The notes: generated by a model not told the origin, from the sequence alone. A stretch of 17,157 bases of DNA from Candidatus Sifarchaeum marinoarchaea (GCA_016294985.1 JAECRW010000015.1:1-17157), one strand, 5' to 3'; positions 7,418 to 15,093 are shown, counted from the first letter of the stretch. Numbers and translations are program-made.

Positions 7418-7573
7418 ATGGTGAATATAAAACGTTTTAATTTTAGTTACATGCAAAGAAGACTTGCACAAACAAACCAGAAAGAAGAGCGAATAAGAAG
7501 AATGCCTGGAGTACGCTATTGTTTATATAAGTATGGAACGAGTTTTCCGATAAGAAAACGCAAAATTCTATAA
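7418..7573 (+). CDS. Possible small basic protein, 51 aa
   Basis: An open frame from ATG 7418 to TAA 7571-7573 encodes a very basic peptide (MVNIKRFNFSYMQRRLAQ..., ending FPIRKRKIL) with about 15 Lys/Arg residues and a single Cys. A GAGGAG motif touches the ATG, which is closer than ideal; GTG 7421 or ATG 7451 could be the true start. It resembles no family I know; nucleic-acid binding would be a guess from charge alone. It could also be a chance frame. Confidence 0.35.
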   Translation: MVNIKRFNFSYMQRRLAQTNQKEERIRRMPGVRYCLYKYGTSFPIRKRKIL

Positions 7574-7735
7574 AACGGGGTCAGTTAAGAATCACTTTTA
7601 AGCACTTGTTAGTTAGAAAAGATTTAAGATCGATATGATTACCATTTACAGATTTATCTATACCGATTCAATGTTTGTTTTTCTTTAATAATCTGAAACG
7701 AATTTTAGAAGAATAAGGATAAAGGAGGAAGAATA
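7574..7735. promoter_or_regulatory. Promoter and leader region of the CoA-transferase genes
   Basis: No gene seen between 7574 and the ribosome-binding site. TATA-like runs occur (atttatctata about 7650-7662 and tttaataat about 7684-7692). A near-perfect Shine-Dalgarno AAAGGAGG lies at 7721-7728, 58 bases before the first ATG of the CoA-transferase frame but only 7 bases before an in-frame ATA at 7736, so it decides for the longer N-terminus. Confidence 0.45.
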
Positions 7736-8842
7736 ATAACTGATGAACGCATTTTAAATGCCACTTTACCTGACGTCCCTCAACTGATGAAGAAATGGTC
7801 GCACAGAAAACCCCCCATGAATTTCGAATGGTGGGGGCCAACCCCAAAAGAATCAAGGAGAATTAGAATCTCAAAGCGTAAAGATTTATACGATAAGAAC
7901 ATGTCGCTAAAGGATGCTGTGAGTAAGTTTATTGTTAGGCTCGGTAAACGTAATAAAAGGAGTTTAAACATAGGGATCGGAGGCTTCGTAAATACTAGAT
8001 TACCAGTGGCCATAACGCACGAGATGATAAGACAAGGAGGCATCAAAGATATAACGCTATCCTATCAATCCTGCGGTTACGTTCAGGATATACTGATTGG
8101 TGCAATGTTGGTTGACGAGAATCACATAAGCATTAGGCGAATAGAGCAGGCCTGGGCTGGGCACGAGTTGCTAGGCTTAGCTTCATGCTTTAGATACGCC
8201 ATAGAGAATAGTCTTATAGAGATCGACGACTATTCGAATTATGGCATGTCGGCCAGATTCAAAGCAGCTGCTATGGGTACATCTTTCATACCTGTAAGAG
8301 ATCACGGAGGGAGTTCGATGCAATATGTGAATAAAGGTATTGCTATTAGATGTCCCTTCTCTGGTGACAATGTTTACCTTTTGCCCGCTTGCCATCCTGA
8401 CGTTGCTATTATACATGCCCAAGTGGCGGATAGTTATGGAAATTGTAGGATTTTCGGTCAACTCTGCACTTGTTCTGAATTAGCACTTGCAGCCAATTAT
8501 AATATTGTAACCTGCGAGACACTAATACCTAATGAGAATATAAGACGATATCCGAACCTCACAGAGATACCTTGGTTTGCAGTCGATGCTGTGGTCGAAC
8601 AGCCTTGGGGAGCCTATCCAGTAACTTGTTGGGGCTTCTACTGGTACGATATAGAGCACCTAAAGGAGTGGATAAGCGCTGGTAAGGAGTTCAGGAAGAC
8701 AGGAAAGATAGCTCCATTGGAGGAGTACCTCAATAAATATATCTTCGAATGCCAAACTTTCGATGACTGCATTAGTAAAATACCTTACAAGAGACTCAGG
8801 AGGCTGATAGAGTTAGACGGACATCAGCCCATAACAGTGTGA
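7736..8842 (+). CDS. gctA: Glutaconate-type CoA-transferase, subunit A
   Basis: This is the alpha subunit of a family I CoA-transferase like glutaconate CoA-transferase GctA, which with the B subunit moves CoA between a carboxylic acid and an acyl-CoA donor. The family core is visible: SLNIGIGGFVNTRLPVAI near the N-terminus, VRDHGGSSM, CHPDVAIIHAQVADSYGN, and an SELALAANYNIVTCE segment. From the ATG at 7787 it is 351 aa. Upstream the frame stays open for 17 sensible codons (TDERILNATLPDVPQL), and the ribosome-binding site AAAGGAGG fits a start at ATA 7736 (368 aa). I use that longer form; if only standard starts count, the gene begins at 7787. Steroid-ring hydrolases IpdA are related and cannot be excluded. 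It is followed after 11 bases by subunit B. Confidence 0.88.
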   Translation: MTDERILNATLPDVPQLMKKWSHRKPPMNFEWWGPTPKESRRIRISKRKDLYDKNMSLKDAVSKFIVRLGKRNKRSLNIGIGGFVNTRLPVAITHEMIRQGGIKDITLSYQSCGYVQDILIGAMLVDENHISIRRIEQAWAGHELLGLASCFRYAIENSLIEIDDYSNYGMSARFKAAAMGTSFIPVRDHGGSSMQYVNKGIAIRCPFSGDNVYLLPACHPDVAIIHAQVADSYGNCRIFGQLCTCSELALAANYNIVTCETLIPNENIRRYPNLTEIPWFAVDAVVEQPWGAYPVTCWGFYWYDIEHLKEWISAGKEFRKTGKIAPLEEYLNKYIFECQTFDDCISKIPYKRLRRLIELDGHQPITV

Positions 8843-8853
8843 GGTGAGGTGAA

Positions 8854-9639
8854 ATGGTAGAATATAATGCCTATGAAATGATAGCATATACGAGTTCTAG
8901 GCTTTTGAAGGACAAGACAACTGTATTTATTGGAACAGGGCTTCCAATGATCGCTGCTATTCACGCTCAAAAGACTCATGCCCCGAATATAGTACTCCTA
9001 TTCGAGGCCGGTTCTCTTTACCCCATAATGGAATTAGGTCTTCCTATTTCGGTGGGTGATACTAGGGTTGGTGTTAAATCTTGCGTTATGAAAGGCCTAT
9101 GTATGGCTTTTGAACTCACTCAGAGGGGCTTCATTGATTACGGCTTCATAGGAGGAGCGGAGATAGATCAATATGGCAATGCGAACGCTACGATGATAGG
9201 AGAAGATTACTCCCACCCAAGCGTGAGGTTCCCAGGAAGCGGCGGTGCTGGACATATGGCGGCTAACTGTGAGAGAACCATATTCATCATGCCGCTAGAG
9301 AAAAGGAGATTCTGTAAGAAAATAAATTTCGTGACTAATATAGGATACGGTGATGGATCTGCGGATTACAGGAAACGTGCTGGCGTCCTTGGCAAAGGAC
9401 CATGGAGAGTAGTGACACATATAGCTGTCTTTGGCTTTGACGAGATTACTAAGAAGATTATGTTGTTAGAGGTGGCTCCTGGTTACACAGTTGATGACAT
9501 ACTGGATAGAATGGACTTTGAGCCTCTTATACCGAATGAGGGCATCAAGCCCATGTCTGAGCCCATGCCTGAAGACTTGAGAATAATAAGGGATATAGAC
9601 CCAGAGGGGCTATTCCTAAAGAGGAAGGTAGAGGAATAG
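8854..9639 (+). CDS. gctB: Glutaconate-type CoA-transferase, subunit B
   Basis: The 261-aa beta subunit pairs with the preceding gene; a GAGGTGAGGTGA ribosome-binding region bridges the 11-base gap and the ATG. The catalytic glutamate that forms the enzyme-CoA thioester in GctB is apparently present as Glu51 in LLFEAG, which argues for a true CoA-transferase rather than the related IpdB hydrolases that lack it. Other family marks are VGDTR, FIGGAEIDQYGNANATMIG and the glycine loop FPGSGGAGHMA. Substrate is unknown; with two glutamate dehydrogenases nearby, 2-hydroxyglutarate/glutaconate is a reasonable guess. The 2-hydroxyglutaryl-CoA dehydratase genes that often accompany gctAB are not in the window. 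Both subunits use more ATA, AGG and CTA codons than the flanking genes by eye, so the pair may have a separate origin. Confidence 0.9.
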   Translation: MVEYNAYEMIAYTSSRLLKDKTTVFIGTGLPMIAAIHAQKTHAPNIVLLFEAGSLYPIMELGLPISVGDTRVGVKSCVMKGLCMAFELTQRGFIDYGFIGGAEIDQYGNANATMIGEDYSHPSVRFPGSGGAGHMAANCERTIFIMPLEKRRFCKKINFVTNIGYGDGSADYRKRAGVLGKGPWRVVTHIAVFGFDEITKKIMLLEVAPGYTVDDILDRMDFEPLIPNEGIKPMSEPMPEDLRIIRDIDPEGLFLKRKVEE

Positions 9640-9704
9640 ACACGTAAGCGAAACTGTAACTTATCTCTTTTAGATTCTATTAACTAAAAAGTGATGACCT
9701 GTAT

Positions 9705-10031
9705 ATGGCAAACAATTTTGTGACGGTTAGAGGAATAAAATGTTATGTCGAATACGGCACACTAGACCTTCACGGTATAGGAATTACTGATATCATCGAG
9801 ATCAAGGGGTTAGAGCACACCAAAAATCTCCAAATACTAGACCTTAATGATAATCTAATAGAAGAGATTAGTGGGTTAGAGACACTCACTTATCTCCGAA
9901 CACTAGACCTTAGGAATAATGAGATAAAAGAAATCAAAGGATTGGAGACACTCACACACCTCCAAACACTATATCTAGGTGGTAATCCAATAAGAAATAA
10001 TGAACAGCATTTAATAAGGGAAAGAGCTTAG
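9705..10031 (+). CDS. Small leucine-rich-repeat protein, ending at an in-frame TAG
   Basis: A 108-aa protein built from about three and a half 22-residue SDS22-like leucine-rich repeats: GLEHTKNLQILDLNDNLIEE, GLETLTYLRTLDLRNNEIKE and GLETLTHLQTLYLGGNPI, roughly residues 35-96, with an N-terminal beta cap. Such repeats form a curved protein-binding surface; partner unknown. It ends QHLIRERA then TAG. The same frame continues past the TAG for 20 well-formed helical codons (EIVRYCEEKVEMINERLKDL) to a TAA at 10092-10094, so the natural C-terminal cap helix seems to be cut off. ATG 9705 has no strong ribosome-binding site. The repeats are also visible as similar 66-bp units in the DNA. Confidence 0.75.
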   Translation: MANNFVTVRGIKCYVEYGTLDLHGIGITDIIEIKGLEHTKNLQILDLNDNLIEEISGLETLTYLRTLDLRNNEIKEIKGLETLTHLQTLYLGGNPIRNNEQHLIRERA

Positions 10032-10094
10032 GAAATTGTGAGATACTGTGAAGAAAAAGTGGAAATGATAAACGAGAGACTGAAAGACCTCTAA
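10032..10094 (+). pseudogene. C-terminal continuation of the LRR gene behind the TAG
   Basis: Twenty codons in phase with the LRR gene follow its TAG and read as a charged amphipathic helix, ending with TAA. A single T-to-C change would turn TAG into CAG and restore RERAQEIVRYCEEKV. It is either a severed tail after a nonsense mutation or translated by readthrough. Confidence 0.5.
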
Positions 10095-10109
10095 TTGCAT
10101 TTTCATTAA

Positions 10110-10344
10110 GGTAGAACTTCAATTTTTGGAGATAGCGGTCTCAAATTCTCCGCAAATAATGAGTCTGTAATCAAAATTATTGAACTATCAAGAGTTCTCC
10201 ATAATACCTCGTCAGTTGTGTTATCTCAATAGCAGTGCTCATAGAAATGTACCCCAATATTCTGATAATACATATAATACTTTATTTAGTATATGAGAAC
10301 TTGATTTTAGGTGAAATGAAAGCACTTTAAGAGGCTAGGAGAAT
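10110..10344 (+). other. Intergenic region with a possible gene remnant and transporter promoter
   Basis: A start-less frame of 40 codons (10110-10229, ends at TAG 10230-10232) reads like protein (GDSGLKFSANNESVIKIIEL) and may be an eroded fragment; I cannot assign it. After it comes a TATA-like element catataatac (10271-10280) about 70 bases upstream of the transporter start, overlapped by a short inverted repeat (atact...agtat). AGGAG at 10337-10341 is the ribosome-binding site. Confidence 0.35.
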
Positions 10345-11574
10345 TTGATAGGCGACAAGGAAGATATGCAACAAAACCAGAGCCTAGAGTCAAAATCAGA
10401 GTCAGAACCAGAATCAGAACCAGAATCAGAACCAGTAATTGCACCACTTAAAAGTTCAGCGCCTGATTTTGATTTTAATTTAAAAGAGCTAGCAGGTTCA
10501 ATGGGCGATTTTGGAACTCTGGTCCCATTAGCTGTTGGCTACATTGTTATTGTAAGATTAAATCCCGCTGGTTTTCTTGTTATGCTAGGTTTAACCAACA
10601 TCATTCTGGGTTTGGTTTATAAAATTCCAATGCCTCTTCAACCCAAAAAAGTAGTCGCTGGAGCGGCTATAGCCCAAAAGTGGTCGCCAAGTTTAGTTTA
10701 TGGCACAGGTCTATCCCTAGGAATAACTTGGCTCGGTCTTTCCTTCACTAAACTAAAAGGGGAGCCTTTAATAGAGAAAATTGCAAAATATACACCAGAA
10801 TGCGTTATCAGAGGCATTCTCTTAGCACTAGGAATAAGTTTAGCGATTACTGGTTTTGAAATGATGGTGTCAGGACTAGTTTTTGGCATTATCTCGATTA
10901 TTCTGATAATCTTGTTAAGAAATAACAAAAAAGCACCCGCAGCACTAGCATTGGTGATTCTTGGGCTTGTGGTTATGGCTTTTCAGGGACAATTATTTGG
11001 AGTGATGAGTTTTAGTTTTACATTGCCACCCTTCATAGTTCCATCAATCGAAAGTATGTGGCGGGGAATGATCTTAGCGGGAATCGCCCAAATTCCGTTA
11101 ACTATAACGAATGCTACGATTGTTGTGGCTGCTTTAATTAAAGATTATTTCCCAGAAAGGGCAGTTAGTGAGAAAAAAATTCTTCTTAATCAAGGTATAA
11201 TGAACGTAACAGCCCCATTCTTCGGCGGTTTTCCTATGTGTCACGGAGGAGGAGGATTAGTTGCGCAATATTCCTTTGGCGCTAGGACTGGTGGGGCAAA
11301 TATTATGGAAGGGTCAATTGAGATGATTTTAGGCTTGTTTTTAGCGGGTTCAATTGTTGACTTGTTTTCAGCATTTCCGATAGGGATAATTGCGGCGATG
11401 TTAATTTTTGTGAGCTTTCAGTTAGTTAAATTCATCAAGGATGTTAAGATAAAAAAAGACATAGTTATAATGCTCATAACGGCGATTTTATCGGTGGTCA
11501 CGAACATGGCAATAGGATTTATTACAGGGGTAATTATTTTTCATGCTTTAAAGAAAGCAAAAATTCTAGAATGA
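10345..11574 (+). CDS. MOT1-type molybdate/sulfate transporter
   Basis: A multi-pass membrane protein of about 409 aa with some ten hydrophobic segments, matching the MFS_MOT1 (SulP-related) family that imports molybdate or sulfate. Hallmarks are ELAGSMGDFGTLVPLAVGYI in the first segment, IPMPLQPKKVVAGAAIAQ, and FGGFPMCHGGGGLVAQYSFG before a second cluster of segments. The N-terminal 33 residues are a hydrophilic acidic tail with SEPE repeats, unusual for the family. Start choice is uncertain: TTG 10345 lies only 3 bases behind the AGGAG, ATA 10348 lies 6 bases behind it, and ATG 10366 is in phase. Molybdate or tungstate supply would suit oxidoreductase-rich anaerobes, but substrate is not shown by sequence. 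Confidence 0.85.
   Translation: MIGDKEDMQQNQSLESKSESEPESEPESEPVIAPLKSSAPDFDFNLKELAGSMGDFGTLVPLAVGYIVIVRLNPAGFLVMLGLTNIILGLVYKIPMPLQPKKVVAGAAIAQKWSPSLVYGTGLSLGITWLGLSFTKLKGEPLIEKIAKYTPECVIRGILLALGISLAITGFEMMVSGLVFGIISIILIILLRNNKKAPAALALVILGLVVMAFQGQLFGVMSFSFTLPPFIVPSIESMWRGMILAGIAQIPLTITNATIVVAALIKDYFPERAVSEKKILLNQGIMNVTAPFFGGFPMCHGGGGLVAQYSFGARTGGANIMEGSIEMILGLFLAGSIVDLFSAFPIGIIAAMLIFVSFQLVKFIKDVKIKKDIVIMLITAILSVVTNMAIGFITGVIIFHALKKAKILE
10402..10435 (+). repeat. 12-bp tandem repeat coding for an SEPE tail
   Basis: The unit tcagaaccagaa occurs 2.8 times without mismatch and encodes Ser-Glu-Pro-Glu in the transporter's N-terminal tail. Such repeats expand and contract easily, so tail length may vary between strains. 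Confidence 0.8.
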
Positions 11575-11867
11575 TTTTTCTAAAGCAAGGCATCCTCAAG
11601 TTCTTCTTTTAAACAAAAGTCAAGTTCTCCGTTATAGTTTGATGTGTCTCAAAGCGTGCTTATCTCAATTTACCTGTTCCCCACGGTAGATTCTACCATA
11701 AACGCTTAGGAAAAACCTATTTTCAGATAGAATCGATCATCTGAATCGAAGATGTAATACCGAATCTTGTTAGCCATATGACACTCTAGATACTGTCACA
11801 ACAGCAATAATAATGAGTTTAGAAGACGTAGTATCACCAAGAGAATTCCTGCTAAGACGAAAACTGT
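11575..11867. other. Intergenic region between convergent genes
   Basis: No supported gene on either strand. Two small stem-loops are visible: ggtaga/tctacc at 11685-11697, and ttcagat/atctgaa at 11722-11745. They lie between the 3' ends of the transporter and the first glutamate dehydrogenase and could help termination, but neither is followed by a clear T-run. Confidence 0.4.
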
Positions 11868-13130
11868 TCAAGGGAAGAATCCTCTCAGTTGAATTGCTTT
11901 TGCAAGCCGGTCTATTCCATTTTCGTAGGCTGCCATCCTCATTGTTATTTCCTCCTTTACTGCACGTTTCAAAACCTCATCATACGATTTTAATATGACA
12001 TTTTCAAGTTCTTTGTTGACTTGTTCTTCTGGCCATAGGTATGCTTGAGTATCCTGCACCCATTCGAAGTAACTAACAACAACGCCACCAGAGTTAGCTA
12101 GAACATCTGGTATAACAAATATTCCCTTTTCGTTGAGCACTTGATCTGCCTTTGGCGTTGTAGGACCATTTGCAGCTTCAATAATCACTTTAGCTTGTAT
12201 TAAATCTGCGTTTTTTTCTGTCAGTTGGTCTTCAAGTGCGGCAGGTATTAATAGGTCTACTTCCGATTCAAATAGTGCTTTATTTGCTTCGTTCATATCT
12301 TCAATAAAGTGTGTGTTTTCAAATTCAGACCAAACTTTCCCATCATAAGAATGTTGAAAGAGCCGTGGAATGTCCAATCCATTCTTGTCGAAATGTCCGC
12401 CGGCAGTTGTTGAAATACCAACTATTTTACAGCCCATTTCGTAAAGGAATTTGGCAAGCCCTGATCCTACCTTTCCAAATCCTTGAATAGCTACCCTTGG
12501 ATGATTACGTATGCCTAAATGCTCTAGTGTTTTTTGTGTTACGAACGCTACACCTTTTCCTGTTGCGTATCTTCTGCCTAACGATCCTCCGATTTCAATC
12601 GGCTTTCCTGTAACAACACCTGGAACCGCATATCCTTTGAAAATAGAATAGGTATCCATTATCCAAGCCATAACTTTTTCGTCAGTATAGACATCTGGAG
12701 CAGGGATATCTTTCTCCGGGCCAATCATCGGGAGAATCATATAAGTATAACGTCGTGTAAGTCGCTCGATTTCGTCTCGTGACATTTTTTTGGGATCACA
12801 TTTGATTGCTCCTTTAGCTCCTCCAAAGGGGATATCTACTACCGCACATTTCATTGTCATCCAGCCGGCGAGGGCTATTGTTTTATTGAGCGTAACATCA
12901 GGGTGATAGCGAATGCCTCCCTTACTCGGTCCTCTAGCATCATTATATTGGATGCGGTAGCCATCATAGATCTGATATTCTCCATGGTCATCTAAAAGTC
13001 CTACGGAGACGTGAAGTGTCCGCATAGGTTTTCGAAGGAATTTATGAATATTTGGATCTAAATTTAATCGCTTAGCGGCTTCATCTAATGTCTCCAAAAA
13101 ATTCGCAAGTGTGTCCTCCTCTTCACTCAT
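11868..13130 (-). CDS. gdhA: Glutamate dehydrogenase (paralogue 1, variant active-site motif)
   Basis: An ELFV-family glutamate dehydrogenase of 420 aa, interconverting glutamate with 2-oxoglutarate plus ammonium using NAD(P). Visible features are KGGIRYHPDV, the substrate-binding Lys in GWMTMKC, the catalytic-Lys motif IPFGGAKGA, KDIPAPDVYT, the Rossmann motif AIQGFGKVGS, and ANSGGVVVSYFEWVQ near the end. The start at 13130 is chosen over ATG 13136 because TGAGG then sits about 7 bases upstream. Unlike its neighbour it has GGAKGA instead of GGGKGG and GWMTMK instead of MLMTWK, and so departs at one position from the family's active-site signature. Substrate or cofactor preference may therefore differ. 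An eroded small frame ends 9 bases upstream. Confidence 0.92.
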   Translation of the reverse strand: MSEEEDTLANFLETLDEAAKRLNLDPNIHKFLRKPMRTLHVSVGLLDDHGEYQIYDGYRIQYNDARGPSKGGIRYHPDVTLNKTIALAGWMTMKCAVVDIPFGGAKGAIKCDPKKMSRDEIERLTRRYTYMILPMIGPEKDIPAPDVYTDEKVMAWIMDTYSIFKGYAVPGVVTGKPIEIGGSLGRRYATGKGVAFVTQKTLEHLGIRNHPRVAIQGFGKVGSGLAKFLYEMGCKIVGISTTAGGHFDKNGLDIPRLFQHSYDGKVWSEFENTHFIEDMNEANKALFESEVDLLIPAALEDQLTEKNADLIQAKVIIEAANGPTTPKADQVLNEKGIFVIPDVLANSGGVVVSYFEWVQDTQAYLWPEEQVNKELENVILKSYDEVLKRAVKEEITMRMAAYENGIDRLAKAIQLRGFFP

Positions 13131-13139
13131 ATGCATGCC

Positions 13140-13312
13140 TCAGTTCTTATAGTAAATCACAGGACTTTTACAAGAAAGCCCTCCTATAACTTCAAAAAGC
13201 GATACATCTTTATAGATGGGCTCTCTACCTACTTGTTTTACCTTGAATTTAAGGTCATAAAGTCCCCGTTCCCCATATCAGAAATGATTGCGACTATACC
13301 AATGTGAAGTAT
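13140..13312 (-). pseudogene. Frameshifted small ORF directly upstream of gdh paralogue 1
   Basis: Two overlapping frames join into one plausible peptide of about 57 aa if one G is added to the GGGG run at 13264-13267: LHIGIVAIISDMGNG followed by GLYDLKFKVKQVGREPIYKD and on to SPVIYYKN and TGA (13142-13140). The first part has no ATG at its start, opening with ATA at 13312; an internal ATG lies at 13276. I do not recognise the protein. Its stop overlaps the ribosome-binding site of the dehydrogenase, so it once was, or is, the leader cistron. Confidence 0.4.
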
Positions 13313-13327
13313 TTACAAATGTAAATA
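13310..13327. promoter_or_regulatory. Palindrome upstream of gdh paralogue 1, operator-like
   Basis: tatttaca-aa-tgtaaata is a perfect 8-bp inverted repeat with a 2-base centre, typical of a dimeric regulator site. It lies about 180 bases upstream of the gdh start and exactly at the beginning of the small eroded frame. Confidence 0.4.
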
Positions 13328-13613
13328 GAGCATTCTGCTTTAAAAATTTTTTTAATCTAATATCGCACCTTAAACACCGAAGAAAACTAAGAAAAGTGCT
13401 GAATTGTGCCTATATAATTAGAAATTCTTCTGATTCATAGCGATAGATCTCAAAAATTCTTGAGAATCATAGTAAAAGTTGATTACGGAGAAAACGTCGT
13501 AATTCCAAAAGTCTATTTCTCAAACGTAAACATAAAAAAAGAGAAACCTGCTTAAGTCATCTATGTAAATTGTACTATACAAGTTGAAGAGTGTATTTAA
13601 AGTTCTTATTGGG
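13328..13613. other. Intergenic region between the two gdh genes
   Basis: AT-rich, no credible gene seen. A short stem-loop ctcaa...ttgag (about 13450-13465) and TATA-like runs (tatataatt near 13412) occur; the region probably holds the promoter of the downstream minus-strand dehydrogenase. Confidence 0.35.
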
Positions 13614-14867
13614 CTACGGAAAAAGCCCTCTCGTCTTAATCGCGTCAGACACTCGCTCTACTGCAAGAACTTGAGTTGCAGTTCTCATGTCGAGTTCTTT
13701 TTCTTTGGCTACGGTAAGGGCGTCTCTGAATCCCCGTTGCATGATTTTTTCTAAGCGGGTGATAATTTCATCTTTAGTCCATAACCAAGTAGTCAGGCTT
13801 TGAACCCATTCGAAATATGAGACCGTCACACCACCGGCATTTGCCAATATGTCAGGAACAAGGAAGATACCTCGTTCATATATTATCTTATCCGCTTCAA
13901 CAGTGGTAGGACCGTTTGCAACTTCCAAAACAATTTTTGCATTTATATTTGCCGCATTTTCTTCTGTTATTACATTTTCAAGTGCGGCGGGTATTAACAC
14001 ATCACATTCAAGTTCTAAGAGTTCAGCATTAGAAATTGTTTCACATCCTTCGCAACCGACTACTGTACCGGTCTTCTCTTTATATTCCAGAAGTTTTTTT
14101 GGGTTGAGCCCCTCTTTATTATATACAGCTCCTTTAGAATCAGAGACGGCAATGATTTTAGTTCCTACTTTATATAAGAACTTTGCAGCTACAGATCCGG
14201 CGTTTCCAAAACCCTGTATTGCACACGTTACATTGCTTGGGGACATGCCAAAATGTTTCAATGATTCAAACAAAACAAACGCTGCTCCGCGACCAGTAGC
14301 AATATTGCGACCTAAAGAGCCACCTATGTTTAATGGCTTACCTGTGACCACTCCTGGTACACTATACCCTTTTAGCATGCTGTATGTATCCATAATCCAT
14401 GCCATTTCACGAGGCCCAGTATACACATCTGGTGCAGGGATATCTTTATCTGGACCTATCAACGGGAGAATCATCGCCGTAAATCGTCGCGTCATACGTC
14501 TGAGTTCATTTTCAGACATTTCCTTTGGATTGCAAGCTACTCCTCCCTTGCCACCTCCAAAGGGAAGCCCTACAAGGGCACATTTCCATGTCATCAACAT
14601 GCTTAAGGCAATTACTTCATCTAGAGTCACGTCTGGATGATAACGAATGCCGCCCTTTGCTGGTCCTCTTGCAGTTGAATATTGGCATCTGTATCCCGTA
14701 AAAACCTTAGTTGTTCCATTATCCATATGAGTTGGTATACTGACAATAAGCACTCTTTCGGGTTTCTTGAGCATTTCATGAATCCATTGGTCAAGTTCCA
14801 AGACTTCTGCGACGTTTTGTAATTGAATTAAAGCATTATCAAGCATGCGAATATTTTTTTCTGGCAT
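13614..14867 (-). CDS. gdhA: Glutamate dehydrogenase (paralogue 2, canonical motifs)
   Basis: A canonical ELFV glutamate dehydrogenase of 417 aa. It carries KGGIRYHPDV, MTWKCALV with the substrate-binding Lys, the catalytic motif LPFGGGKGGVACNP, KDIPAPDVYT, the Rossmann motif AIQGFGNAGS, and ANAGGVTVSYFEWVQ. The frame is open from ATG 14888, but that codon has no ribosome-binding site. ATG 14867 has AAGGTGA 5 bases upstream and is taken as the start, removing seven residues. It is strongly similar to the neighbouring paralogue over the full length, so the two arose by duplication. Hexameric archaeal GDHs usually serve amino-acid catabolism or ammonia assimilation. A decayed small gene lies just upstream. 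Confidence 0.94.
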   Translation of the reverse strand: MPEKNIRMLDNALIQLQNVAEVLELDQWIHEMLKKPERVLIVSIPTHMDNGTTKVFTGYRCQYSTARGPAKGGIRYHPDVTLDEVIALSMLMTWKCALVGLPFGGGKGGVACNPKEMSENELRRMTRRFTAMILPLIGPDKDIPAPDVYTGPREMAWIMDTYSMLKGYSVPGVVTGKPLNIGGSLGRNIATGRGAAFVLFESLKHFGMSPSNVTCAIQGFGNAGSVAAKFLYKVGTKIIAVSDSKGAVYNKEGLNPKKLLEYKEKTGTVVGCEGCETISNAELLELECDVLIPAALENVITEENAANINAKIVLEVANGPTTVEADKIIYERGIFLVPDILANAGGVTVSYFEWVQSLTTWLWTKDEIITRLEKIMQRGFRDALTVAKEKELDMRTATQVLAVERVSDAIKTRGLFP

Positions 14868-14914
14868 TAATTTCACCTTGACTGCCATTTTTAAGATAAC
14901 AAAATGGATAATTA

Positions 14915-15082
14915 TTAATTACAAATCTTCTTTTTATTATTCTTGATTGCGTCAATATTTGACTGCTTTTCTTGATAGTATTTTACAACATCTTGTGCAT
15001 TTTCCCTTATGAAATACTTCTCATCATCTTCATTTTATGCTCCTCATGATGACTTAATGCTAAATACAGCTTCTTATGCCAT
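14915..15082 (-). pseudogene. Eroded small gene upstream of gdh paralogue 2
   Basis: Two compensating frameshifts separate pieces that together read as a hydrophilic helical protein of about 56 aa: ATG 15082, then KKLYLALSHHEEHK in a shifted frame, then EDDEKYFIRENAQDVVKYYQ ending in TAA 14917-14915. Restoring it needs loss of one base near 15077 and gain of one A in the run near 15027. No known family. The ATG frame itself stops at the third codon, so no full product is made without recoding. Confidence 0.45.
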
Positions 15083-15093
15083 TATTACGACCC

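Noticed and set aside
10029..10031. TAG as a pyrrolysine codon
   Set aside because: At least three other genes in the window end with ordinary TAG stops, and no methylamine methyltransferase or pyl gene is present; a nonsense change is simpler.
11813..11998. 61-codon plus-strand frame
   Set aside because: Most of it overlaps the 3' end of gdh paralogue 1 in antisense and it lacks a ribosome-binding site.
13849..14640. 263-codon open frame on the plus strand
   Set aside because: It lies wholly antisense inside the canonical glutamate dehydrogenase and is a by-product of its codon bias.
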